Source: an uncultured Acidipila sp. (GTDB lineage: Bacteria > Acidobacteriota > Terriglobia > Terriglobales > Acidobacteriaceae). From it: DNA of 35,893 nt. The stretch is from NCBI GenBank assembly GCA_937859835.1, contig CALMAN010000091.1, forward strand, positions 4,277-40,169. Direction: 5' to 3'. Numbering within the stretch: position 1 is the stretch's first letter; every line of letters begins with the position of its first letter. The notes under the pieces are model-generated. The model did no database searches and was not told the DNA's origin. It was given only the letters and a program-made list of their open reading frames with translations. The translations under genes and the position numbers were made by a program. Shown one piece after another: positions 1 to 8,738 of the stretch.

Positions 1-1
1 A

Positions 2-415
2 ACCGGCGTACCCACCAGCCTCGACACCTTCCACGGCAAGTGGGTGGTGCTGTACTTCTACCCCAAGGACATGACCAGCGGCTGCACGCTGGAAGCGCAC
101 AACTTTCAGCAGGACGCGGCGAAGTACCAGCAGATGAACGCTGTTGTCGTGGGCGTCAGCGTGGATTCGATCGACAGCCACAAGGCCTTTTGCGCGAAGG
201 AAGGGCTGAACTTCCACCTGCTGAGCGATGCGGACAAGAAGGTGGTCGCCGAGTACGGATCGCTCGGCAACTACATGGGCATCAAGATTGCAAAGCGGAA
301 TACGTTTTTGATCGATCCGCACGGCAAGATCGCCAAGGTTTGGACCGGCGTTGATCCTTCGCACCACAGCACGGAAGTGCTGGCCGAGCTCGAGCGCGAC
401 GAACACAAAGGGTAG
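2..415 (+). CDS. bcp: Bcp/PrxQ-type thioredoxin-dependent peroxiredoxin (5' truncated by window)
   Basis: Reduces hydrogen peroxide and organic hydroperoxides in the cytoplasm using thioredoxin-like donors. The reading frame is open from base 2 and enters from outside the window, so the ATG/GTG at base 44 in the ORF track is internal. Visible are the peroxidatic-Cys motif PKDMTSGCT, the LLSDAD strand and the C-terminal half of the thioredoxin fold (FLIDPHGKI). The usual E. coli-type resolving Cys, five residues after the peroxidatic one, is absent (GCTLEAHNF). A Cys is present instead in the third helix (SHKAFCAKEG). That corresponds to the position used as resolving Cys in the alpha3 subgroup of PrxQ enzymes. 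The gene ends at TAG 413-415 and faces the histone-like gene, with a shared terminator between them. Family assignment is secure; the donor is not visible. Confidence 0.93.
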   Translation, partial: TGVPTSLDTFHGKWVVLYFYPKDMTSGCTLEAHNFQQDAAKYQQMNAVVVGVSVDSIDSHKAFCAKEGLNFHLLSDADKKVVAEYGSLGNYMGIKIAKRNTFLIDPHGKIAKVWTGVDPSHHSTEVLAELERDEHKG

Positions 416-520
416 CTGCGCGCGCTTTCCTTCTCGGCTCGCAACCCGCGGGCGGGATCGGCATCGGGGGCGCTCTTCATCGCGCTCTCCCCCGGCGTGG
501 AACAGAAAACCTAAGGACGC

Positions 521-550
521 AAAAAAGCCCGGCCAGTGCCGGGCTTTTTT
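521..550. terminator. Bidirectional rho-independent terminator
   Basis: A perfect 13-bp inverted repeat, AAAAAAGCCCGGC / GCCGGGCTTTTTT, closes on a 4-base loop (CAGT). The GC-rich stem is flanked by an A-run and a T-run, so it can terminate on both strands. It sits between the convergent ends of the bcp and histone-like genes and probably serves both. Confidence 0.93.
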
Positions 551-585
551 GCTTGCCTCACGTTCAGGAATCACCGTGCCGGCCG

Positions 586-1350
586 CTACTTTGCGGATTT
601 CTTCGCTGCCGTCTTCCTGGTTGCCGTTTTCTTCACTGCTGTTTTCTTGGTTGCTGCTTTTTTCACCGCAGGGGTTTTCTTGGCTGCTGTTTTCTTTGCC
701 GGAGCGTTTGCCGGCGCTGCTTTCTTTGCAGCCGTTGTTTTCTTCGCAGGCGCCCTCGTAGCCTTCTTTGCCGCGGTTTTCGTGCCGGTGGCTTTCTTGG
801 CCGCAGTTTTCTTTGCCGGGGTTTTCGCTGCGGTCTTCTTCGCTGTTGCCTTTGCTGCTGTTTTCTTCACTGCCAAGGGCTTACCTCGCTCGGTGGATTT
901 GGTGCGGGACGCGCTCGTCTTGCCGGCCTTTGCCGTGGCTTTGGCCCCTCCGCCGTTACGGGCGCTTGTGCTTGCGGCGGTCTGCTTCGCAGCTGCTTTT
1001 CCGGGTGTCTTGCGGCTTGCCGGCGCAGCAGATTTTTTGCGGCCGGCAGCGCTGCTCCCTTTTGCACCGGCCTTTGGTTCCCCTTCATCGTCGAGCTCGT
1101 CGACGGCCGGGATCAACTCCACCTCATCCTCATCGTCCTCGTCGAGAGTGTCGGCGTCTTCTGCCGCTTCTGCATCCTCCTCGTCTTCGTCCTCGTCTTC
1201 GTCGTCATCCGAGGAAGTCGCGATGCTGCTTTCTTCCTCCTCTTCATCATCGTCAAACGCATCTTCCTGTTCTTCTTCATCCTCGTTGTGGCGCTCCGCC
1301 GGCTCTTTGTCGTCGTAAGCGCTTGCGTACAGCTTGGGTTCGTCCTGCAT
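586..1350 (-). CDS. Histone H1-like protein with acidic N-terminal and AKKTAAKK-repeat C-terminal half
   Basis: A 254-residue, strongly two-part protein. Residues 1 to about 92 are extremely acidic (runs such as DEDEDEDEED). Residues 93-254 are Lys/Ala/Thr-rich with many irregular copies of the K(K)TAAKK unit. Such tails occur in bacterial H1/Hc1-like DNA-binding proteins and as extensions on HU-type proteins; they bind DNA without a fixed fold. No folded domain is recognisable, so this is not HU itself. A nucleoid-associated role is inferred from composition. The acidic part could act as an intramolecular mask or a histone-chaperone-like segment. The start is supported by AAGGAG eight bases upstream of the ATG. 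Upstream lies a candidate promoter overlapped by a dyad (1421-1458). The repeats at DNA level (about 590-880) make the locus prone to length variation. Confidence 0.8.
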   Translation of the reverse strand: MQDEPKLYASAYDDKEPAERHNEDEEEQEDAFDDDEEEEESSIATSSDDDEDEDEDEEDAEAAEDADTLDEDDEDEVELIPAVDELDDEGEPKAGAKGSSAAGRKKSAAPASRKTPGKAAAKQTAASTSARNGGGAKATAKAGKTSASRTKSTERGKPLAVKKTAAKATAKKTAAKTPAKKTAAKKATGTKTAAKKATRAPAKKTTAAKKAAPANAPAKKTAAKKTPAVKKAATKKTAVKKTATRKTAAKKSAK

Positions 1351-1420
1351 GCGATGGCTCCTTCAGCTCGACCTGGTGTGTGGTGTGCGCCTGGCGCGGA
1401 GAGTACGCGGGATGCGCCGC

Positions 1421-1458
1421 GCAATTCTAGCAACAGCATGCATCGTGTTGCCAATTGC
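1421..1458 (-). promoter_or_regulatory. Candidate promoter with overlapping operator-like dyad for the histone-like gene
   Basis: On the minus strand a TTGGCA (1454-1449) and a TAGAAT (1429-1424) could be -35 and -10 boxes with a long 19-base spacer. The spacer coincides with a 22-base imperfect palindrome, GCAACA-gc-ATGCAT-cg-TGTTGC (1430-1451). It is flanked by outer arms GCAATT (1421-1426) and AATTGC (1453-1458). The layout suits a repressor site, but no regulator is known. A start near 1416 would give a leader of about 65 bases with the AAGGAG site. Confidence 0.4.
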
Positions 1459-1608
1459 TGCAAGTAACTAATCGGGCTCGATCGATATTTCGCGCGCAGC
1501 CGCGCAGCGCCGGAGGGAAACACGCTTGCGCAAACGCTGAAGCGAACGCGCGGTGTGTGCAATGTGCTTGGGCCTTAGGCTGTGCGCGCGGGAGCAAGCT
1601 GCGTCGAC

Positions 1609-3354
1609 TTAGCGGCGGCGGGCGCGCGGCCGGGCAGCAGCAGCAAGGTGGGTCCGCACCGGCGGGGCAGCGCGCCTGCTGCCTTTGCGCGAAACAGCGG
1701 CCACCTGCCGAAGCGACGCGCCGCCGCGGCCTGCACCCCTGCTGCGCGTGGCGCGTGCGCCGCCGGTGATGCGCGCCGGTTCGGAAACATACAGCGCGCG
1801 GCCGGCAGCAACGGTGCGGCCGCGCAGATGATTCCACCGCTCAAGCGATTGCACCGACACGCCGAACTGGTCAGCTACATTGACCAGCGTATCGCCGCGG
1901 CGCGTGCGGTACACAGCCGTGCGCACGCTGCCCGTCGAAGCCGCGGAAGCAACAGGAGGCGGCGCCGCGGGAATCACAAGCGCGGTGACCCCGGCAAGGC
2001 TGCTGTCGGCGGGCAGCTGATTGGTAAAGGCAAGCTCGGCAGGGGTGGAATGAAACTCACGCGCGACCTCGTCCAGCGTTTCGCCGGGCGTCAGCACGTG
2101 GAAGCGCCAGCTTGCGCGCTTGTCTTCCGGGATCTCGGCGATGCGCTGATTGAAGAGCGCGGCGGTGCCGGTAGGGAGGTTCAACTGGTACGGCTCATCG
2201 GGCGGCGTCCGTCCGCGCAGCAGGCTTGGGTTCAACTCTTCCACAGCCGAAACAGACGCGCCGGTAAGATCCGCGACCAGGGGCAGCGAGACCGAATAGT
2301 TGGTGGTCACGGTATCGGGCTCGACCGCGGCATCCGGCACAATGCCTTCCAGGCCGTACTGCTTGGGGTTCTTTGCCATGATGGCCACGGCAAGAATGAT
2401 GGGGACGTAGTTCTTGGTTTCCTGCGGCAGGTTGTTGCGCCGGTACAGCTCCCAAAAGTCAACATAGCCGGTGCGCTGCACGGCACGCTGGATGTTGCCG
2501 GTGCCCCAGTCGTAGGCGGCCATGGCCAGGTACCAGTCGCCAAGCTGCGCGTAGGTTTTCTTGATGTCGCGAGCATAAGCGCGCGTGGCCTTTTCAGGAT
2601 CAAAGCGCTCGTCATACCAGCCTGTCTTTTCCAGGCCGTAGGTGCCGTAGGGCATGAACTGCCACATGCCGGCGGCGCCGGACTTAGGATTGACGGCCTG
2701 GGTGCGGAAGCCCGACTCGGCGACCGCCTGGTAAAGCAGATCCTGCGGCACGCCTTCTTCCTTGAGCACGCGCTGAATCATGGTCTTGTACTTGCCGGCG
2801 CGCTGGAGCGAGGCCACGATGGTGCCGCGGCCGCGGCCGGTGGTTGAAAAGAAATTGATGTAGCTGGCGACGTAGTCGTTGATCACGAGCGGCAGGTCGG
2901 ACTGAGTGGTGCTGAGCTCGGCGATGGCCTGCGCCTTGACTTTGGGGTCAACCGGAAAGGTGACATCGTTGGCCACATCGACGGGCGCGTCTTCCTTCGG
3001 GGTTTGCGGTGCGTCTTCGCGCAGGGCGTCGAGCTGGAGCGTGTTGATGGAGTCGACGACGCGGTCGAGCTCGGCTGCAAGCGCGGCGTTGTTCTTCAGG
3101 TCGGCGCCGCTTGCCAGCAGCAGGTCTACAGCGTGGTCAAAATCGCGGCGCGCTTCGTCGCCGCGACCGGCCTGGTAAGCCGCCACGCCGGCTGCGTAGC
3201 TTTGCTCCACCGAGGTAATCAGAAGCGCATCGTGCGCGTTGCCGGCCTGCGGCACGGGCGCGGCCGCCTGGGGTACCGGCAGGCTGGCCGCCAGCGAGCT
3301 CGCCGTCAGGGCGGAGGCAAGAAGTGCGCTGATCGAGCTTTGAAGAAAAGGCAT
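1609..3354 (-). CDS. mltD: MltD-like membrane-bound lytic murein transglycosylase with LysM repeats
   Basis: A 581-residue enzyme predicted to cleave peptidoglycan glycan strands in the periplasm, forming 1,6-anhydro-MurNAc ends. An N-terminal signal/anchor (residues 1-30) and an Ala-rich linker lead to a transglycosylase SLT domain at about 195-330. The catalytic Glu lies in AVAESGF (about residue 213), followed by the family motifs AAGMWQFMP and YDWGTGN. Three LysM-type segments follow at about 350-395, 417-462 and 481-525 (the last with RRGDTL). The final 50 residues form an Arg-rich tail not typical of E. coli MltD. The ORF track extends the frame to 4005, inside lepA on the other strand. 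The ATG at 3354 is preferred because the signal peptide starts there and the upstream part is a shadow of lepA. It is divergent from lepA across 111 bases. Confidence 0.92.
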   Translation of the reverse strand: MPFLQSSISALLASALTASSLAASLPVPQAAAPVPQAGNAHDALLITSVEQSYAAGVAAYQAGRGDEARRDFDHAVDLLLASGADLKNNAALAAELDRVVDSINTLQLDALREDAPQTPKEDAPVDVANDVTFPVDPKVKAQAIAELSTTQSDLPLVINDYVASYINFFSTTGRGRGTIVASLQRAGKYKTMIQRVLKEEGVPQDLLYQAVAESGFRTQAVNPKSGAAGMWQFMPYGTYGLEKTGWYDERFDPEKATRAYARDIKKTYAQLGDWYLAMAAYDWGTGNIQRAVQRTGYVDFWELYRRNNLPQETKNYVPIILAVAIMAKNPKQYGLEGIVPDAAVEPDTVTTNYSVSLPLVADLTGASVSAVEELNPSLLRGRTPPDEPYQLNLPTGTAALFNQRIAEIPEDKRASWRFHVLTPGETLDEVAREFHSTPAELAFTNQLPADSSLAGVTALVIPAAPPPVASAASTGSVRTAVYRTRRGDTLVNVADQFGVSVQSLERWNHLRGRTVAAGRALYVSEPARITGGARATRSRGAGRGGASLRQVAAVSRKGSRRAAPPVRTHLAAAARPRARRR

Positions 3355-3388
3355 GCTTCCGTTTCGACGATCGAAGTCGAGTCTTCGT

Positions 3389-3394
3389 ATTGTA
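3389..3394 (-). promoter_or_regulatory. Candidate -10 box for the lytic transglycosylase gene
   Basis: TACAAT on the minus strand (5 of 6 matches to TATAAT) lies 34 bases upstream of the mltD start, in the divergent gap with lepA. I do not see a convincing -35 at 16-18 bases. The leader also contains short overlapping inverted repeats (TTCGA/TCGAA and CGAAG/CTTCG). Confidence 0.35.
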
Positions 3395-3465
3395 GAGGGT
3401 CGCCGGCGGGCTTTGACCGCACCCCCTCCCCCGGAAAAGCCCGGTGCTAAACTTGGGGTGCTTCC

Positions 3466-5277
<1,812 letters not shown>

Positions 5278-5477
5278 CCTATTGGTAACCGAAGTGGAGG
5301 CAGGGCATTACCACAGGCAACCCTTGTTTGTGGGAAACTTTTGCTCGCCGGCAGGGTCGCTTCCGCCGGGCTGTGGCGTCGGCTCACGGGAGCGAACATG
5401 CGGCCGATCGTTGCAATTTCAACAACTTACGTACCATTTCATACACCACCCGGCGTGCCAGGCATACATGCAAGCCC

Positions 5478-5505
5478 TTGACAACGGAGGCAGTTCGGGT
5501 ATGAA
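5478..5505 (+). promoter_or_regulatory. Candidate sigma70-type promoter, TTGACA-16-TATGAA
   Basis: A consensus -35 box TTGACA (5478-5483) stands 16 bases before TATGAA (5500-5505). It points right, yet the next annotated gene to the right is on the opposite strand. Transcription would start near 5512, at the AAGATTC/GAATCTT hairpin, and run antisense to the end of the Skp-like gene unless stopped by the hairpin at 5580-5607. Confidence 0.35.
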
Positions 5506-5560
5506 GGTAAAGATTCCCACAGAATCTTCCACAGACGGGGTAATCTCTTTTTCTGGATAA
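5501..5560 (+). CDS. Possible 19-residue small ORF of unknown function
   Basis: ATG 5501 opens a 19-residue frame (MKVKIPTESS...ISFSG) ending at TAA 5558-5560. A GGAGG (5486-5490) lies ten bases upstream, so it could be translated. However, the TATGAA box at 5500-5505 overlaps the ATG. If that promoter is real, this ATG cannot be translated from it, and the two readings are alternatives. No family is recognised and there is no signal peptide. Treat it as a candidate only. Confidence 0.2.
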   Translation: MKVKIPTESSTDGVISFSG

Positions 5561-5575
5561 CAGAAAATGGGCAGC

Positions 5576-5607
5576 AAAATTGCCCTGGCGCCGGGGCACC
5601 AGGGCAA
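5576..5607 (-). terminator. Terminator of the OmpH/Skp-like gene
   Basis: On the minus strand TTGCCCTGG (5607-5599) and CCAGGGCAA (5588-5580) form a perfect 9-bp stem with a 10-base loop, followed by TTTTGC. The U-run is on the minus-strand side, so it ends the Skp-like transcript about 30 bases past the stop codon. There is no T-run on the plus side. Confidence 0.7.
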
Positions 5608-5634
5608 GCTGTGGTGGAACAGACTGGTTGAGGG

Positions 5635-6321
5635 CTAGTGTGCAGCCGGGACAGCGCGGCGGGTGGCCGGCGTGGCGCTGCTGCTCCCGCTGCCGCTCGG
5701 CGTGGGCGCAGAGGGCGGCGGCGCGGCGATACCCGACTTGGCGTTGTACGCTGCGATCACCGCTCCAGTAATGTCGTTGCCCTGCGTGGCGTAGAGCACC
5801 GGGCTTTGCTGGGCCCCGGCATCCAGAACCACGGTATACCCCTGCTGCTGGGCATAGCTTTGCAGGGTGCCATAGAACTTTTGCGCTACCTGCGCATAGG
5901 TTTGCTGGATCTCCTGCTGAAAGTCATTCTGGGCATCTTCGCCCTGGCGCTGCAGGGTTTTTTCCTTGTCGTCAATGGTCTTCAAGCGCTGTGCCCGGTC
6001 CGCGTCGTTCAGCGTAGCGCTTTGCGTTTGCAGCTGCTTTTTGAGCGTGTCGATCTCGTCGCTTTGCTGTTTCAGCTGCGTTTGCTTGGGCTGGTACTTC
6101 TTTTCAACCTCTTCCAGGTCGCGCTTGCCTTCGTTGGTTTGCGCCACGGCGGCCTGAAACATGATGATGGCTACCTTGGAGGGACCAGCCGGCGCTGCGG
6201 AGGAGGCGGCCGATGCGGCCGAGGGCGCGGTGGCGGCGGTCGAGGCCGCGCTCTGCGCAAAGGCGGCAGAACTGATGAGCCCGGTGGCAACCAGGCCTGC
6301 GAGTGACAGCGAAAGCTTCAT
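5635..6321 (-). CDS. OmpH/Skp-family periplasmic chaperone
   Basis: A 228-residue secreted protein expected to hold unfolded outer-membrane proteins in the periplasm. A signal peptide (residues 1-22, ending AAFA-Q) is followed by an Ala/Ser-rich linker. The OmpH domain spans about 45-185. It starts with the beta strand VAIIMFQAAVAQTNEGK, then long Gln/Lys-rich coiled-coil helices, then the closing strand YTVVLDAGAQQSPVLYATQGNDIT, the conserved Skp end. A Pro/Ser/Ala-rich tail (about 195-228) is extra. The ORF track starts earlier (6432), but the ATG at 6321 begins the signal peptide and has AAGGAG 13 bases upstream. It is not linked to bamA or lpxD here, unlike in Proteobacteria. It is transcribed alone, with its own terminator. 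Confidence 0.88.
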   Translation of the reverse strand: MKLSLSLAGLVATGLISSAAFAQSAASTAATAPSAASAASSAAPAGPSKVAIIMFQAAVAQTNEGKRDLEEVEKKYQPKQTQLKQQSDEIDTLKKQLQTQSATLNDADRAQRLKTIDDKEKTLQRQGEDAQNDFQQEIQQTYAQVAQKFYGTLQSYAQQQGYTVVLDAGAQQSPVLYATQGNDITGAVIAAYNAKSGIAAPPPSAPTPSGSGSSSATPATRRAVPAAH

Positions 6322-6470
6322 GGGAAAGGTGGAACTCCTTGGGATTCGTGAGCCGCTCTGTGCCGCGTGAGCTCGGGCTGTATACGCGGCGCGAAAGAGG
6401 ACGCAACCGGGCGTAGTCGTGCGCGCTGCCATGATTTTAGGGCTCGCGGTCGCCGGGCGTCAAACCACGC

Positions 6471-8666
6471 CTAGAAAACTTCGGGTGCGGAGGCTGCCTC
6501 TCCGGCCGGGCAGGGCTCGACCAGCACCAGAGTGGAGTAAAAGGTAGGGCCGCCGCCGAGGTCGGTCAGCCGCTGGGAGGTGAGCTGGTTGACGCCCCCA
6601 AAGCCGGAAGGCCCTCGGCTGTTCCAGCCCATGACGGCAGCGCATACCCCGGGCTGTACGCGTGCGGTGAGCAGCGCGGTGAGCCGGAGCGAACCGCGCT
6701 CGTTCCGGACCAGCACCGGGTCGCCTTCCCCGATGCCGCGCGCCCCGGCGTCCAGGGGGTGCATTTCGAGCCGGTCGAGGGTTTCCCGCTGCATGTGCTG
6801 GTGCGCGGGGTGGTTTGCGAGCGTTGAGTTCATGAAGTGGCCGCCCTTGCGGGGCAGGAACTCGAGCGGCCCGGGCGCGGCGTCCGCCGGCGCCTGCGCC
6901 GCGTGGAAGCGCGACTCGGCCGGGGGGTGAAAGGTGGGCATGGGATCGAGACCGCGTGCCGCCATCGCTGGGGAAAAGAACTCGGCCTTGCCCGAGGAGG
7001 TAGGGAACACGCCGTCGCTGAAGGGGCGAAAGCGCTCACCGCCGTGCTCCTCGGAAGGGAAGTGGAGCCGCTCGCTGCCGCCGCGGGCGCGCAGGCTGGC
7101 GCGGGTGATGCCGCGCATGGAGGGAGCCTGCTGCCCGGCGGGAAGGGCTTCGCCCAGGGCCTGCGCGATCAGGGCTTCGTCGCTGTCCTCGAAGCACGGC
7201 TCAGGGAAGCCGATGCGCGCGGCCAGCGCACGAAAAAGGGCTGTGTTCGAGCGCGCTTCGCCGGGCGGCGCGATGGCCTGCTCGGAAAGCTGGACGTAGT
7301 GGTGGCCATAGGCGCCCTGAACATCCGCGTGCTCAAGAAAGGTGGTGGCGGGCAGCACGATGTCGGCGTAGGCCGCGGTGTCGGTAAAGCTTTGCTCGTG
7401 CACCACGGTAAACAGGTCCTCGCGCGCCAGGCCGGCGAGTACCCGGCCCTGGTCGGGCGCAATCACGGCCGGGTTGGAGTTGTACACAAACAGCGCGTGT
7501 ACCGCGGGGTTGCCGAGCGTGGTGAGCGCGTCGCCAAGCAGGGTCATGTTGACGACGCGCGCCGGGCGGCCAAGCGGGCTGCGGCGCATCAGCTCGGGCA
7601 TTTCAAGCGCTTTTTTGTCGAAGGAAAAGGCTCCGGAGGTCGACAGCTGGAGCCCGCCGCCCAGCTCGGCCCAGGCGCCGGTAAGCGCGGGCAGCATGGC
7701 GATGGCGCGCACCGCGGCTGCCCCGTTTTCCGACCGCTGGACGCCGTAGTTGAGGCGGATGACGGCCGGGCGCGTGGTGGCATACGCGTGGGCCAGCGCT
7801 TCAATGGTCGCGGCGTCAATCCCGGTCGCTGCCGCGGCGTGCGCAGGGGTGCAGCCGGCCACGTGGGCACGCAGGTGGGCGAGGCCGGAGGTATGTTGCT
7901 CGACCCACGCGCGGTGCTCCAGCCCGTCGCGCAGGATCACATGCATCAGCGCCAGCGCCAGCGCGGTATCGGTGCCGGGGTGAGGCGCAAGGTGCTGGTC
8001 GGCGAGCCGGGCGGTGCGTGTCTGGTAGGGATCGATGACGACCAGGCGCGCGCCCTGCCGGCGTGCCTGCTCAATCTGCGGCCACAGATGGATGTTGTTG
8101 CTGTGGATGTTGGCGCCCCAGGCCAGGATCAGGCGCGCGCGATGGAAGTCTTCCGGATCGGTCCCAAGCTTGCGGCCGTAGACCGAAAGCAGCGCTTCCC
8201 CTCCGGCCGTCGCGCAGATGGTGCGGTCGAGCTGCGAAGCGCCGAGCCGGTGAAAAAAGCGGCGGTCCATGGAGCCGTAGCCGAGGGCGCCGATGGTGCC
8301 CGCATACGAGTAAGGCAGGATGGACTCGGGACCGTGTTCGCGTGCGATCCCGGTGAGCCGCGTGGCGATCCGGTCGAGCGCCTCGTCCCAGCCGATGCGC
8401 TCAAAAGCGTGCTCGAGGCAGCCGGGCGTGCGCGGGCCCTTGGGGACGCCGGCGCGGCGGCGCAAGGGGTACAGCAGGCGGTCGGGCGCGTACACGTGGT
8501 CCAGGTACCGGGCCACCTTGCCGCAAAGAAAGCCGCGCGTGACCGGGTGTTGCGGGTCGCCGGCCAGCGACACAGCCCGGCCCGACGCCGAGTCGACCGT
8601 GACCAGAACGCCGCAGGAGTCGGGGCAGTCGAGCGAACAAACAGCGCGCGTGGTGTGCGTCCCCAT
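6471..8666 (-). CDS. Molybdopterin-dependent oxidoreductase, cytoplasmic, with N-terminal [4Fe-4S] cluster
   Basis: A 731-residue member of the DMSO-reductase/formate-dehydrogenase superfamily (COG0243). The N-terminus carries the cluster motif C10-x3-C14-x3-C18-x29-C48 (CSLDCPDSCG...FLCGK), followed by bis-MGD binding segments such as LAWGANIHSNNIH and the C-terminal molydopterin dinucleotide-binding domain (FMNSTLANHPAHQHMQRE, with PVLVRNERGSL). There is no twin-arginine signal, so it is probably cytosolic. Neither an electron-transfer subunit nor a chaperone gene adjoins it, so the substrate cannot be read from context. Related stand-alone proteins are common in aerobic soil bacteria. The start at ATG 8666 has no Shine-Dalgarno site, but a TAGAAT box lies seven bases before it. 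It is divergent from the DUF5872-like gene. Confidence 0.9.
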   Translation of the reverse strand: MGTHTTRAVCSLDCPDSCGVLVTVDSASGRAVSLAGDPQHPVTRGFLCGKVARYLDHVYAPDRLLYPLRRRAGVPKGPRTPGCLEHAFERIGWDEALDRIATRLTGIAREHGPESILPYSYAGTIGALGYGSMDRRFFHRLGASQLDRTICATAGGEALLSVYGRKLGTDPEDFHRARLILAWGANIHSNNIHLWPQIEQARRQGARLVVIDPYQTRTARLADQHLAPHPGTDTALALALMHVILRDGLEHRAWVEQHTSGLAHLRAHVAGCTPAHAAAATGIDAATIEALAHAYATTRPAVIRLNYGVQRSENGAAAVRAIAMLPALTGAWAELGGGLQLSTSGAFSFDKKALEMPELMRRSPLGRPARVVNMTLLGDALTTLGNPAVHALFVYNSNPAVIAPDQGRVLAGLAREDLFTVVHEQSFTDTAAYADIVLPATTFLEHADVQGAYGHHYVQLSEQAIAPPGEARSNTALFRALAARIGFPEPCFEDSDEALIAQALGEALPAGQQAPSMRGITRASLRARGGSERLHFPSEEHGGERFRPFSDGVFPTSSGKAEFFSPAMAARGLDPMPTFHPPAESRFHAAQAPADAAPGPLEFLPRKGGHFMNSTLANHPAHQHMQRETLDRLEMHPLDAGARGIGEGDPVLVRNERGSLRLTALLTARVQPGVCAAVMGWNSRGPSGFGGVNQLTSQRLTDLGGGPTFYSTLVLVEPCPAGEAASAPEVF

Positions 8667-8673
8667 GGAACCG

Positions 8674-8679
8674 ATTCTA
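8674..8679 (-). promoter_or_regulatory. Candidate -10 box implying a leaderless transcript
   Basis: TAGAAT on the minus strand ends seven bases before the ATG of the molybdopterin oxidoreductase. With usual spacing the transcript would begin at or next to the start codon. This fits the lack of a Shine-Dalgarno site. The -35 region is weak. Confidence 0.35.
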
Positions 8680-8738
8680 GCCTCGGGAGCGCGACTCTGG
8701 GCAGGGGAGATCGCATCCCAAGGAGGGAGGCAGACGCG

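Larger units (their letters stand above)
5278..5634. other. 357-base intergenic gap, AT-richer than its surroundings
   Basis: This lies between lepA (+) and the OmpH/Skp-like gene (-). The 5400-5580 part is visibly less GC-rich than the coding DNA on either side. It contains a TTGACA-N16-TATGAA promoter-like pair (+), a short hairpin AAGATTC-ccaca-GAATCTT at 5510-5528, a 19-codon ORF, and the minus-strand terminator of the Skp-like gene. The 92-codon ORF listed from 5282 begins with TTG without a ribosome site and is not supported as a whole. Confidence 0.6.

Noticed and set aside
590-880. Repetitive stretch that could suggest a CRISPR or tandem repeat array
   Set aside because: The repeats are irregular, lack unique spacers and encode AKKTAAKK units of the histone-like protein.
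1582-2847. 421-codon plus-strand ORF
   Set aside because: It is antisense to the MltD-like gene and has no domain or ribosome site. It is a high-GC shadow frame.
3413-3453. TTGACC and TAAACT as a lepA promoter pair
   Set aside because: The spacing is 29 bases, far too long for a sigma70 promoter.
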